DNA from: Fimbriimonadaceae bacterium | GTDB taxonomy: Bacteria > Armatimonadota > Fimbriimonadia > Fimbriimonadales > Fimbriimonadaceae | Length of the DNA stretch: 64,000 nt | Reading direction: 5' to 3' | Assembly: GCA_023957775.1 (NCBI GenBank) | Contig: JAMLGR010000009.1 | Span: forward strand, 1 to 64,000 | Shown: piece after piece, positions 46,048-54,496 of the stretch | Layout of the letters: each line of letters starts with the position of its first letter | Numbering within the stretch: position 1 is the first letter of the stretch | Program-made: the position numbers and the translations under genes | The notes under the pieces: model-generated | Seen by the model: the letters and a program-made list of their open reading frames with translations, nothing else | Told to the model about the DNA's origin: nothing | Database searches by the model: none

Positions 46048-48594
46048 ATGACTGCGTTCTTTTCTTCCCGGCGCGCCTGCGCGCCCGCTTCTTCGTCGTT
46101 CCTCCGCCTTGCCCTGTTGGCCGGCCTGAGCCTGTGCGCCGCGCAAGCCCCCGCTCAGGGCCACACCATCGGCACCGCCGTGCTCGCGGGACTCGAAGGC
46201 AACCGGGCGAACTGGGCCCTTGCCAATCGGTTCACATCCGAGGCGCTGCGCCCGTTCGTCTACAGCACCTCGATCCAACCGCGGTTTATCAACGACACCG
46301 ACTCCTTCTGGTACTCGTGGCGAAGCAGCGACGGCACGACCTTCACCGTGGTCGACCCCAAGGAGAAGTCCAAAAAGCCACTCTTCGACAGCGCGGACAT
46401 GGCCGCCAAACTCTCCGAGGCCACCAAGAAGCCGTTCGACGTCAACACGCTTCCCATCACCACGCTCACGTTCTCCAAGGATGCAAAGACCATCTCCTTC
46501 ACCGCGGAAGGCCTGCGCTTTGAATACAACCTGGAAACCCAGGTGCTGAAGACCCTGGGCAAAGCCCCGACGCCCCCTGCGGGCGGCGGTGGCGCGTTCC
46601 AGGGGCGCGGGGGCGGAGGGGGACGCCGAGGCGGCCAGGGAGGCCCTCCCGGACAAGGGGGTCGCACCAGCTTCAAGAACGAGTCGCCCGACAAGAAGGC
46701 CTACGTCTACGCGCAGGACCACAACCTGTTCTACGTGGACGTCTCGGACGAAGAGCACCCCATCCAGCTCACCAAGGACGGCGAGGAGAACTACAGCTTC
46801 GGCGCCCGGGGCCAGGGCGGCGGCTTCCAAAGACAGCAACAACAAGAGGAGGAGCAGCAGCAACAGGACGAAGGCGAGCAGACGGGCACCGAGCGCCCCG
46901 CCCCGGAAACGCGCGTGCGGGCCAACGTCACGTGGTCGAAAGACTCCAAGTCCTTCTTCGTCACGCGGACCGACTCCCGCAAGGTCGCCGAGCTCTACCT
47001 CGTCAACGTGTTGGCCGAGCCCCGGCCCACGCTGATGTCGTACAAGTACTCGATGCCCGGCGAGGAGAACGTGCCCCAGCAAGAGGTGTTCGCCTTCGAC
47101 CCCGCCACGAAAACGCTCAAACGGCTCAAGGTCGAGAAGTGGAAGGACCAGCGCGTCTCCGAGATCGACTGGCGCGAAGGCTCCTCGACCAAGCTTCGGT
47201 TCCTGCGGCGAGATCGCCTGCAGCGCAACAGCGAGTTCTGCGAGATGGACCTCGCCAGCGGCGAGACCACGTGCCTTATCCCCGAGTCCATCGTGGACGG
47301 GTTCCTCGAGCGCCAGCCCACGAAGGAGATCAAGCCCGGAGGCGACTTCATCTGGTGGTCGGAACGTTCCGGCTGGGGACACCTCTACCGCTACGATTAC
47401 GAGGGCAAGCTCCTCAACGCGATCACCTCCGGTCCGTGGCGGGTCGAAGGCGTGACGGCCGTCGATCCCAAAACCGAGGAGGTCTGGTTCACCGCCACGG
47501 GCCGCGAGAAGGGCGAGAACCCCTACTACACCCACCTCTACCGGGTGAAGTTCGACGGCTCGGATCTCAAGCTCATCGATCCCGGCGATGCCGACCACAG
47601 TTCGACCCTTGCCCCCTCACGCAAGTTCGCGGTCGACGTGTTCTCGCGCGCGGACATGGCCCCCAAAGCCGTGGTGCGCGACGCGAACGGCAAGGTCGTC
47701 ATGGAACTCGAGGAGACGGATCTCACCCGCCTTCGGGAAACGGGCTGGCAGATGCCGGAGACCTTCCAGGTGAAAGCCGCGGACGGGACGACGGACATCT
47801 ACGGCGTGATGTGGAAGCCGATCGACTTCGACCCCGCCAAGAAGTATCCGATCATCGCCAACGTCTATCCCGGTCCGCAGACGGAGAGCGTCATCAGCAC
47901 GTTCAGCGCGACGGCGAACAACCAGCGGATCGCGCAACTCGGGTTCATCGTGATCCAGATCGGCAACCGTGGGGGCAACCCGAAGCGATCGAACGCGTAC
48001 CACAGCTTCGGCTACTACAACCTGCGGGACTACGGCCTGGCCGACAAGAAGGCCGGCATCGAGCAGCTCGCGCTTCTCCACCCGTGGATCGACATCGACC
48101 GGGTCGGCATCTACGGCCACTCGGGCGGCGGGTTCATGACCGCCGCCGCGCTGATGCAGCCTCCGTACAACGACTTCTTCAAAGTCGGCGTGTCGAGCTC
48201 GGGCAACCACGACAACAACATCTACAACCAGAACTGGTCCGAGCAGAACCACGGCCTCAAGGAGGTTATGGAGCTGAAGGACGGCGAGTTCGTGTCCAAG
48301 TTCGAGATCAAGGTGCCGACGAACATCGAGCTGGCGCCGAACCTCAAAGGCAAGCTGCTCCTGGTGACCGGGGACATGGACAACAACGTGCACCCCGGCA
48401 ACACGATCCGGCTCGTGAACGCCCTCATCAAGGCGAACAAGCGGTTCGACCTCATGATCATGCCGGGCAAGGCCCACGGCTACGGCGACATGCAAGGCTA
48501 CTTCAACCAGATGCTGATGGAGTACTTCGCCGAGCACCTGCTGGGCGACAACTACCGCAACAGCGCGGACATGGACGACCATCGGGGAGGGTAG
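46048..48594 (+). CDS. S9-family peptidase (prolyl oligopeptidase / DPP IV type)
   Basis: An 848-residue exported serine peptidase. The signal peptide lies at residues 1-33 (FLRLALLAGLSLCAAQAPAQ), then an N-terminal beta-propeller and a C-terminal alpha/beta hydrolase. Catalytic residues: Ser692 in GHSGGG, Asp778 in GDMDNNVHP, His810 in GKAHGYG. The propeller contains two low-complexity inserts, one Gly/Arg-rich (GGGGGRRGGQGGPPGQGG) and one Gln/Glu-rich (QQQQEEEQQQQDEGEQ). It cleaves oligopeptides, often after proline. GGGAGG precedes ATG 46048 by about 10 nt. Confidence 0.9.
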   Translation: MTAFFSSRRACAPASSSFLRLALLAGLSLCAAQAPAQGHTIGTAVLAGLEGNRANWALANRFTSEALRPFVYSTSIQPRFINDTDSFWYSWRSSDGTTFTVVDPKEKSKKPLFDSADMAAKLSEATKKPFDVNTLPITTLTFSKDAKTISFTAEGLRFEYNLETQVLKTLGKAPTPPAGGGGAFQGRGGGGGRRGGQGGPPGQGGRTSFKNESPDKKAYVYAQDHNLFYVDVSDEEHPIQLTKDGEENYSFGARGQGGGFQRQQQQEEEQQQQDEGEQTGTERPAPETRVRANVTWSKDSKSFFVTRTDSRKVAELYLVNVLAEPRPTLMSYKYSMPGEENVPQQEVFAFDPATKTLKRLKVEKWKDQRVSEIDWREGSSTKLRFLRRDRLQRNSEFCEMDLASGETTCLIPESIVDGFLERQPTKEIKPGGDFIWWSERSGWGHLYRYDYEGKLLNAITSGPWRVEGVTAVDPKTEEVWFTATGREKGENPYYTHLYRVKFDGSDLKLIDPGDADHSSTLAPSRKFAVDVFSRADMAPKAVVRDANGKVVMELEETDLTRLRETGWQMPETFQVKAADGTTDIYGVMWKPIDFDPAKKYPIIANVYPGPQTESVISTFSATANNQRIAQLGFIVIQIGNRGGNPKRSNAYHSFGYYNLRDYGLADKKAGIEQLALLHPWIDIDRVGIYGHSGGGFMTAAALMQPPYNDFFKVGVSSSGNHDNNIYNQNWSEQNHGLKEVMELKDGEFVSKFEIKVPTNIELAPNLKGKLLLVTGDMDNNVHPGNTIRLVNALIKANKRFDLMIMPGKAHGYGDMQGYFNQMLMEYFAEHLLGDNYRNSADMDDHRGG

Positions 48595-48597
48595 GAG

Positions 48598-48639
48598 TCG
48601 TTTATCGTTTGTCGTTTATCGTTTGTCGTTTGTCGTAGG
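48598..48639 (+). repeat. heptamer tandem repeat (TCGTTTR)
   Basis: Five tandem 7-mers TCGTTTA/G (48598-48632) and a decayed sixth (TCGTAGG) lie in the 51-nt gap between two same-strand genes. Confidence 0.85.
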
Positions 48640-48645
48640 AACGGT

Positions 48646-49017
48646 ATGGGCTCCATTTGGACGAGCGACCGGATCGGACCCTTCCTGATCCGGCAGATCT
48701 TCGGTGGCGTTCTTCTCTTGGGCGCCACCGTCCTGTCCTTTGCCGTCGGGGTCAATCCGCTCGACGACCTCAACGGGATGTTCGGCCTTTGGGCCCTGTT
48801 CTCCATGTCGCTGATGGTGCCGCCCAGATGGCTCGCCTGGGCCCTCGCGTTCGACGGTCTGGCCCTCGCCGTTCTCGGGGTCTACTGGCTGCTGCAGTGG
48901 AGCGGAGGGAACGGCAAGGCCCTCTCTCCAGCGCTGGGGTTCCTCTTTGCTTCGCTCTGTTGTTTCGCCGCCGGCAGAATCGCCTCGCGAGGCAAAGCAC
49001 GCTCAGAAAAGTGCTAG
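48646..49017 (+). CDS. small four-helix membrane protein
   Basis: 123 residues with about four hydrophobic helices (LIRQIFGGVLLLGATVLSFA, MFGLWALFSMSLMV, WALAFDGLALAVLGVYWLL, LGFLFASLCCFAAG). No family recognised. AGGA lies 5 nt before ATG 48646, directly after the heptamer array. It may be co-transcribed with the S9 peptidase. It is convergent with the sugar transporter operon. Confidence 0.6.
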   Translation: MGSIWTSDRIGPFLIRQIFGGVLLLGATVLSFAVGVNPLDDLNGMFGLWALFSMSLMVPPRWLAWALAFDGLALAVLGVYWLLQWSGGNGKALSPALGFLFASLCCFAAGRIASRGKARSEKC

Positions 49018-49019
49018 CC

Positions 49020-49068
49020 CGATTCCCGATTCCCGATTCCCGACTCCCGACTCCCGATTCCCGACTCC
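49020..49068 (+). repeat. heptamer tandem repeat (CGAYTCC)
   Basis: Seven tandem 7-mers CGATTCC or CGACTCC fill the gap between convergent genes ending at 49017 and 49074. Confidence 0.85.
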
Positions 49069-49073
49069 CGTCC

Positions 49074-49928
49074 CTACCCCTTCAGCCCCGTCGCCGCGAT
49101 CCCCTGAATGAACTGCTTCTGCGTGAAGAAGAACAGGATGATCACGGGCGCGACCACGATCGTCGAGGCGGCCATGAGCAGATTCCACTGCGTGCCGCCG
49201 TGCTGGCTTTGGTAGAACTGCAGCCCCAGCGAGAGCGTGAACGTGTCCTGGTCCTGCAGGTAGATGAGCGGTCCGAGGAAGTCGTTCCACGTGGCCATGA
49301 AGTGGAACAGGGCGACCACGGCGAGCGCCGGCTTGGCGAGCGGGACGATCACATCGCGGAAGATGCGCCACTCGGAGGCGCCGTCGAGCTTCGCGGCCTC
49401 GGAGAGCTCGAACGGGATGGTGCGGAAGAACTGGCGGAGCAGGAAGATGCTGAACGCGCTGCCAAAGAACGTCGGCACCCAGAGCGGCCGAAACGTGCCG
49501 ATCCAACCGAGGTTGCGAAACAGCTCGTAGATGGGCACCATCAGCACAGGGAACGGAACCATCATCGTGGCGAGCGTGACGGCGAACGCGATGTCCCGTC
49601 CGGGCCACCGAAGCCGTGAGAACGCGTACGCCACCACGGAGTTGGAGAACAAGGTTCCGGCGACGCCGAGGATCGCCAACAGCAACGTGTTGCGCGCGTA
49701 GATCACGAACGGGATGAACCCGACCTTGTCGCTCCCGTACGTGATCGCGTCGACGTAGCTCGACCAATTCCAGTGCTTGGGGATCCACGTCGGCGGAATC
49801 TGCATGGTCTCTTCGATCGGCTTGACCGAGGTGGAGAGCATCCAGATGAGCGGAAACAGGAAGAGGATGGACAGCACGACCAGCACGACGTGGATCAACG
49901 TGATGCGCCACACCTGGGTGCGCTTCAT
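49074..49928 (-). CDS. sugar ABC transporter permease, MalG-like
   Basis: A 284-residue inner-membrane permease of the CUT1 type with six helices. The ATPase-docking EAA loop is EAAKLDGASEWRIFRDVIVP followed by LAKPAL. AAGGGG stands 6 nt before ATG 49928. It is third in the operon binding protein - MalF-like - MalG-like. No ATPase gene is present, so the ATPase must be encoded elsewhere, as is common for CUT1 systems. Confidence 0.92.
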   Translation of the reverse strand: MKRTQVWRITLIHVVLVVLSILFLFPLIWMLSTSVKPIEETMQIPPTWIPKHWNWSSYVDAITYGSDKVGFIPFVIYARNTLLLAILGVAGTLFSNSVVAYAFSRLRWPGRDIAFAVTLATMMVPFPVLMVPIYELFRNLGWIGTFRPLWVPTFFGSAFSIFLLRQFFRTIPFELSEAAKLDGASEWRIFRDVIVPLAKPALAVVALFHFMATWNDFLGPLIYLQDQDTFTLSLGLQFYQSQHGGTQWNLLMAASTIVVAPVIILFFFTQKQFIQGIAATGLKG

Positions 49929-49988
49929 CGAGATCCCCTTCCTAGGCCCCATCTTCCCGTTCACCGCTGGCTCCTTGAGATGGGACCT

Positions 49989-50023
49989 CGTGCGACCAAC
50001 GACCAACGACGATCGACAAACGC
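49989..50023 (-). repeat. heptamer repeat (TCGTTGG type) between permease genes
   Basis: On the - strand the 7-mers read GCGTTTG, TCGATCG, TCGTTGG, TCGTTGG and TCGCAC-. Same heptamer family as at 48598 and 59122. It lies in the 100-nt gap inside the transporter operon. Confidence 0.7.
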
Positions 50024-50028
50024 TCCCA

Positions 50029-50943
50029 TCAGCCCCCTCCGTAGTGGACGTGCTTGTCCGTCAGGCGCAGGCTCACCAACGTGAGCACCAGGATGATGAT
50101 GAACATGATCCAGCCCATGGCGCACGCGTAGCCCATCTTGTGGTACTTGAACGCGTTGTCGAACAGGTAGGTCGTGTAGAAGTAGGTCGAGCGCGCCGGG
50201 CTGCCGTTGGGGAACATCACGTAGGGCACCGTGAAGATCTGCAGCGTCCCGATGATGCCCATGATCAAGTTGAACAGGATCACCGGCGAAATCATCGGCA
50301 ACGTGACGTTTCGGGTCCGTTGCCAGGCGCCCGCGCCATCGAGCTCGGCGGCCTCGTAGAGCGATGTCGGGACGTCCTGCAGACCCGCGAGGTAGATCAC
50401 CATCGCGTTGCCCATGCCCCACACCCCCATCAGCACCAACGCGGGCTTCGACCACATCGGGTCGGTGAGCCAGTTCGGCGCAGGAAGGCCCACGCCTCGA
50501 ATGGCCTGGTTCACCAGCCCGTGCTCGCTGTTGAACATCCACAGCCAGAGCACGGCGAGCGACACCATCGGCACGAGTGACGGCAGGAAGAAGATCGTCC
50601 GGTACACGGTCTGGCCGCGCACCTTCGTGTTCAGCAGCATGGCCAAGCCGAGCGCCACGACCATGCCCAACGGCAGCGCGAAGGCCGCGTAGTAGAACGT
50701 GTTGCCCAGCGTGGCCCAAAACAGCTCGTCGGCGAACAGGCCCTTGTAGTTCGCGCCGCCGATCCATACCGGCGCCTTCAACACCGAGTAATCGCAGAAC
50801 GAGTAGTAAAGCGAAGCGAGGAGCGGATAGAGCAGAAAACCCGAAAACCCGATGATCCACGGCGCCGCGAACAACAGGGCGATGCGCGTTTCCGACCGGC
50901 GCTGGCGACCGGGCCCGACCTTCTGCTGTCGGTCGGGGGTCAC
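50029..50943 (-). CDS. sugar ABC transporter permease, MalF/UgpA-like
   Basis: A 304-residue CUT1-type inner-membrane permease. Helix 1 is ALLFAAPWIIGFSGFLLYPL; the EAA loop is YEAAELDGAGAWQRTRNVTL followed by PMISPV. The start GTG 50943 overlaps the stop of the binding-protein gene (GTGA at 50940-50943), showing coupled translation. Confidence 0.92.
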   Translation of the reverse strand: MTPDRQQKVGPGRQRRSETRIALLFAAPWIIGFSGFLLYPLLASLYYSFCDYSVLKAPVWIGGANYKGLFADELFWATLGNTFYYAAFALPLGMVVALGLAMLLNTKVRGQTVYRTIFFLPSLVPMVSLAVLWLWMFNSEHGLVNQAIRGVGLPAPNWLTDPMWSKPALVLMGVWGMGNAMVIYLAGLQDVPTSLYEAAELDGAGAWQRTRNVTLPMISPVILFNLIMGIIGTLQIFTVPYVMFPNGSPARSTYFYTTYLFDNAFKYHKMGYACAMGWIMFIIILVLTLVSLRLTDKHVHYGGG

Positions 50944-52292
50944 CTGTTTCCCTCCCGCGCCTGCTGGCGCATCAGGTAGTCGTCCAACTTCGCTTGAACC
51001 CGGACTTGGACGTAGTCGAGGGCTTCCTTCGGGGTCTTCCGCATGAGCGCGATCTCGTCGAACGCGGCGTTCAGTTCGGCGCTGTACTCCGGCCAGATCG
51101 CCAGTTTTGGCGGCGAGACCACGGCGACCTTGCCCGGCAGCTCCGCGAACAGGCGGATGTTGGGGTTCTTGCTCGTCTGCCAGAAGTGATCGCTCACCTT
51201 GCGCAAGGGAGAGTGTTTGCGCTGTCCCAGGCACAGCATCTCCATGGCCTTCTGCGACTGCACGTAACGGATGAACTCGAACGCCTCGTCGGGGTGCTTC
51301 GCGCCGCGTGGAATGACCAGAATGTCGAGGTCGGCGAACGTCAGTCCCGAGAGATCGGGACGATCCGCGGGGTGGGGAAACGGCACCGCGGCCCACTCCA
51401 ACTTCGGGGCGAACTGGGAGATGAAGTTGAACATCCAGACGCCCTGGAGCTCCATGGCGACCTTCTCCGCCAGGAAGGCGTTCTGAGGCGACGCGAAGTT
51501 GCCGAACCCGCTTCGGAACGACTGCAGATCCGACGCCCCGTACCGCTTCGAGTAGCCCTGCACCCACTCGAACGCCCGCACATTCTCAGGAGAGTTGGCC
51601 GTGATCTTGTCCTTGCCGTCCCACAGCTTGCCGCCGAAGACGAACCCCCAGCCCCAGTTCCACCACCCGGGCTCGGCGGGCAGGAAGCCCGATTGGACGA
51701 CCCGACCGCTTGCGTCCCGCTTGGTCAGCTTCTCGGCCATGGCGTCCATCTGCTCGATGGTCTCCGGCGGCTTCTCGGGGTCCAATCCCGCCTGTCGGAA
51801 CAGCCGCTTGTTGTAGTGGAGGGCGGTCGAGGCCGGGGTGGTCGGGAGCGCATAGAGGCCGCCGCGGATCGAACAGATATCCCAGTAGATCGGGATGTAG
51901 TCCTCCTCCTTGATGCCGAACTTGCGGCAGTAATCGTCGAGGGGCAGGATCGCTCCGTCGTCCACGTACCAGGCCACGTTGGGACCATACAGTCCCGCCA
52001 CATCGGGCGGGTTCCCACCCGCCGTGGCGAAGAGCGTCTTGTCTTCGATGCCTGCGACCGAGAGCATCTTCACGAAGATGCGGTTCTGGCTGCGGTTGAA
52101 CTCGTCGACCACGGCCCGCATGGCGTCTCCCTCGAAACCCGTCCATTTCTCCCAGTAGGTCACGACCACGCGATCGCCCTGGGGCGGAGGTGCCGTGACC
52201 CGCTCCGAGGCCACGAAGGCTGCCAACACCACGATGCCGATAAGAGGCATGCCGAGTTTGGGGAGCGTCGACACCCCACCATCTTCGCACAT
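50940..52292 (-). CDS. extracellular sugar-binding protein of an ABC transporter
   Basis: A 450-residue solute-binding protein of the MalE-like cluster. N-terminal hydrophobic anchor LIGIVVLAAFVAS without a lipobox Cys, then VVVTYWEKWTGFEGDAMRAV, ALPTTPASTALHYNKRLFRQ and LDILVIPRGAKHPDEAFEF. It delivers an oligosaccharide to the MalFG-like permeases. With three fucosidases in the window a fucosylated glycan is a possible substrate (inference). The start ATG 52292 has GAGG 7 nt upstream; GTG 52274 is an alternative. Confidence 0.9.
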   Translation of the reverse strand: MCEDGGVSTLPKLGMPLIGIVVLAAFVASERVTAPPPQGDRVVVTYWEKWTGFEGDAMRAVVDEFNRSQNRIFVKMLSVAGIEDKTLFATAGGNPPDVAGLYGPNVAWYVDDGAILPLDDYCRKFGIKEEDYIPIYWDICSIRGGLYALPTTPASTALHYNKRLFRQAGLDPEKPPETIEQMDAMAEKLTKRDASGRVVQSGFLPAEPGWWNWGWGFVFGGKLWDGKDKITANSPENVRAFEWVQGYSKRYGASDLQSFRSGFGNFASPQNAFLAEKVAMELQGVWMFNFISQFAPKLEWAAVPFPHPADRPDLSGLTFADLDILVIPRGAKHPDEAFEFIRYVQSQKAMEMLCLGQRKHSPLRKVSDHFWQTSKNPNIRLFAELPGKVAVVSPPKLAIWPEYSAELNAAFDEIALMRKTPKEALDYVQVRVQAKLDDYLMRQQAREGNR

Positions 52293-52342
52293 TCGAGCGC
52301 CTCGGCGAAATCTAGGTCGTCCGCACTACACTTGGGGGAGCG

Positions 52343-52837
52343 ATGAACGTCTGCGTCTACGACCCTCCCCGGGACTTCACCCCGCTGTTCCTCGCCGTGG
52401 ACGACGAGGGCCGACTTGCTCGACTGGGCTTTGTCGGCGGGCGTTTCCCCGCCGAGCGGCATGCGCGCGAGGGAGACCGGGAGGACCCGGGCGCCTGCGC
52501 CCACGTCGCCGAGCAACTGGACGCCTACTTCCGACGCGAGCGGACGCGCTTCGAGCTGGAGCTCGCCCTCTCGGGCACCGAGTTCCAACTCGCCGTGTGG
52601 CAGTTGTTGCAGACGATCCCGTACGGCGAGACCACCACGTACGGGCAGATCGCCACACGGCTGGGGCGCCCCGACGCGAGCCGCGCCGTCGGCGCCGCCA
52701 ACGGCGCGAACCCGATCGCCATCGTGATTCCGTGCCACCGCGTCATCGGCGCCAGCGGCGCCCTCACGGGCTTCGGAGGCGGCCTCCCGCTCAAGGCAAG
52801 GCTGCTGGAACTCGAGCAAGGCTCCCTGTTCGATTGA
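52343..52837 (+). CDS. ogt: methylated-DNA-protein cysteine methyltransferase
   Basis: A 164-residue suicide repair protein that takes the alkyl group from O6-alkylguanine. The acceptor is Cys131 in the signature IPCHRVIG. TEFQLAVWQLLQTIPYGETT forms the helix-turn-helix entry, and ASRAVGAANGANP the Arg-finger helix. Length suits Ogt. GGGGGAG lies just before ATG 52343, and TACACT is about 10 nt upstream. It stands alone, divergent from the sugar transporter. Confidence 0.95.
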   Translation: MNVCVYDPPRDFTPLFLAVDDEGRLARLGFVGGRFPAERHAREGDREDPGACAHVAEQLDAYFRRERTRFELELALSGTEFQLAVWQLLQTIPYGETTTYGQIATRLGRPDASRAVGAANGANPIAIVIPCHRVIGASGALTGFGGGLPLKARLLELEQGSLFD

Positions 52838-52856
52838 ACTTGAGAGCGCGCGACTT

Positions 52857-52980
52857 GACTCTGGGAGTGCGCGACCTTGGTCGCCGCCCTGAACCCGAGC
52901 GGCTTGCCGCGAGTCCCGAAGACTCTGGGAGTGCGCGACCTTGGTCGCCGCCCTGAACCCGAGCGGCTTGCCGCGAGTCA
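52857..52980. repeat. 64-bp tandem direct repeat, two copies
   Basis: The unit GACTCTGGGAGTGCGCGACC ... CGAGTC starts at 52857 and at 52921 (period 64 bp), nearly identical. It lies in the 280-bp gap after ogt. It is not coding and has no spacer variety, so it is not a CRISPR. Confidence 0.85.
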
Positions 52981-53001
52981 CGAGCGCCGGGCAAGCCCGG
53001 C

Positions 53002-53112
53002 GGAACGAAGGCGACGCGCAAGCGCGCGCACTCCCACGTGGAACGAAGGCGTCGCGCAAGCGCGCGCACTCCCACGTGGAACGAAGGCGGCGCGCCGCGC
53101 GCACTCCCACGT
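53002..53112. repeat. 38-bp tandem repeat, three copies
   Basis: GGAACGAAGGCG ... GCGCGCACTCCCACGT starts at 53002, 53040 and 53078 (the third copy is 3 nt shorter). Its CGCGCACTCCCA end is the inverse of the GGGAGTGCGCG of the 64-bp unit, so the whole block 52857-53112 forms large inverted pairs. Confidence 0.85.
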
Positions 53113-53117
53113 GAGGC

Positions 53118-53474
53118 CTAGGGCCGGCCGTAGCGCAACGCGCGAAGGACGGTGTCCTCCACCACGACGAACGACGGGAACCGCAGGAGGTCCAGGGCGC
53201 GGCGCAGCTTGGAGCCGCGCGGTGAAACCACCCTCAGCCGAACCTGCGCGGCGTCGGCCATGGCGCTCACGCGCTCCAGGGCTTCGAGGCCGCGGGGATC
53301 GAACGCCTCGACCCGGGTGAGGTCCAACACCACGACCTTGGCGCCCGTGAAGACCTCGGCCACCTCGGGGTCGCCGAGCAGGGGGCCGTCAAGCGTCCCG
53401 AGGACCTCGACGAGCGTCGCGCGACGCAACGCGCGCACGCAAATTTGAAACGGATGAGCAACGGTCAACGCCAT
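53118..53474 (-). CDS. STAS-domain protein lacking the phospho-acceptor Ser
   Basis: 118 residues, a STAS fold (anti-sigma factor antagonist type): ATLVEVLGTLDGPLL, then VVVLDLTRVEAFDPRGLEAL. In active antagonists the loop reads D-S-S/T-G; here it is Asp59-Pro60-Arg61-Gly62, so the phosphorylated Ser is missing. It may be an unregulated partner or a structural STAS domain. It lies 66 nt downstream of the nucleotidyltransferase gene. Confidence 0.78.
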   Translation of the reverse strand: MALTVAHPFQICVRALRRATLVEVLGTLDGPLLGDPEVAEVFTGAKVVVLDLTRVEAFDPRGLEALERVSAMADAAQVRLRVVSPRGSKLRRALDLLRFPSFVVVEDTVLRALRYGRP

Positions 53475-53540
53475 GATCGCTCGGGGGTCCTTCCCCTCCT
53501 CTTGGACTCTTCTTCCACAGGTGTTCGTTCAGCCATCCCG

Positions 53541-54464
53541 TCAATCCTCGTAGGACAACAGCCCCTCGACATCGCCGTCCGCCCGGAGCGTGCCCCCCAC
53601 GACACTGTGCCTCAGGGTCCCGCCCACGCGGACGTCCGCCCCGGGCAACACCACACAATCCTCGAGGCGCCCGCACGCGACGGATGCCCCTTCGCCAACC
53701 ACGACGCCGGGCCCGACCTCGCCGCTCGCCCGAGCCCCCTCGGCGATGAGCGATCCCCCCTTCACCAGGTAGGCGCTGGTGGCCAGGAACGAGTCCAGGG
53801 TTCCGGTGTCGAACCAGTCGCCCGTGTACACGCCGGCGAGCACCGTCTCGCCGCGGTCCACCAACGTCTGGATCGCATCCGTGATCTCGTATTCGCCCCG
53901 CGCGCTCGGCTGGAGGGTGGGGAGCACGCTCCAAATCTGGGGACCGAAGAAGTACATGCCCGCCATCGCCAGGTTCGACTCCGGCTGCGAGGGCTTCTCC
54001 ACCAACTTCACGATGCGCTCGCCGTCCACATTGGCAACCCCGAAACGCGACGGGTCTTCCACGGGCTTGACGATGTTGAGGTTGGCGCACCCCGACTCGG
54101 TGAACCGCTTGGCAAACGCTTGAAATCCCTCGCTGTACATGGCGTCCCCGAGGTAGAGGACGAACGAATCGCCGCCCACGAACCGCTCGCAAAAACCAGC
54201 GGCATGGGCCAGACCTTTCGGCTCGGTCTGCCTCACGTAGCTCAGACTCACGCCGTACGCCGAACCGTCACCCAGCGCTTCGCGCATTTGGGGTTCGGTT
54301 TCGCCGACCACGATGCAGATCTCCGTCACCCCGATCTCCTTCAGGCGATCGAACGCGTACTCCAACGTCGGGCGGTTCGCCAGAGGCAGGAGTGGCTTGG
54401 GGATGCGATGGGTGACGGGGTAGAGCCGCGAGCCTTTTCCAGCGGCGAGAATCACTCCTTTCAC
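53541..54464 (-). CDS. sugar-1-phosphate nucleotidyltransferase, long RmlA-like form
   Basis: A 307-residue cytosolic enzyme making an NDP-sugar from NTP and sugar-1-phosphate. The pyrophosphorylase signature is at the start (VILAAGKGSRLYPVTHRIPK with PLLPLANRP after it). FVLYLGDAMY holds the metal Asp, and VEKPSQP the sugar-binding loop. After residue 240 a left-handed beta-helix follows (GEVGPGVVVGEGASVACGRL). Closest in layout to glucose-1-phosphate thymidylyltransferases. The start GTG 54464 is 7 nt after TATTCT. Confidence 0.9.
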   Translation of the reverse strand: MKGVILAAGKGSRLYPVTHRIPKPLLPLANRPTLEYAFDRLKEIGVTEICIVVGETEPQMREALGDGSAYGVSLSYVRQTEPKGLAHAAGFCERFVGGDSFVLYLGDAMYSEGFQAFAKRFTESGCANLNIVKPVEDPSRFGVANVDGERIVKLVEKPSQPESNLAMAGMYFFGPQIWSVLPTLQPSARGEYEITDAIQTLVDRGETVLAGVYTGDWFDTGTLDSFLATSAYLVKGGSLIAEGARASGEVGPGVVVGEGASVACGRLEDCVVLPGADVRVGGTLRHSVVGGTLRADGDVEGLLSYED

Positions 54465-54471
54465 TACCCTT

Positions 54472-54477
54472 AGAATA
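54472..54477 (-). promoter_or_regulatory. -10 TATTCT of the nucleotidyltransferase gene
   Basis: TATTCT ends 7 nt before GTG 54464. The divergent -10 is only 8 nt away at 54485. Confidence 0.5.
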
Positions 54478-54484
54478 CCTGCGG

Positions 54485-54490
54485 TACCAT
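54485..54490 (+). promoter_or_regulatory. -10 TACCAT, leaderless start
   Basis: TACCAT ends 6 nt before GTG 54497. Confidence 0.5.
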
Positions 54491-54496
54491 CTGGGC

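Noticed and set aside
48598-49068. CRISPR or coding repeats in the heptamer arrays
   Set aside because: 7-bp units without spacers; the arrays contain no supported reading frame.
52857-53112. CRISPR array
   Set aside because: The repeats are directly joined with no unique spacers of constant length, and no cas genes are near.
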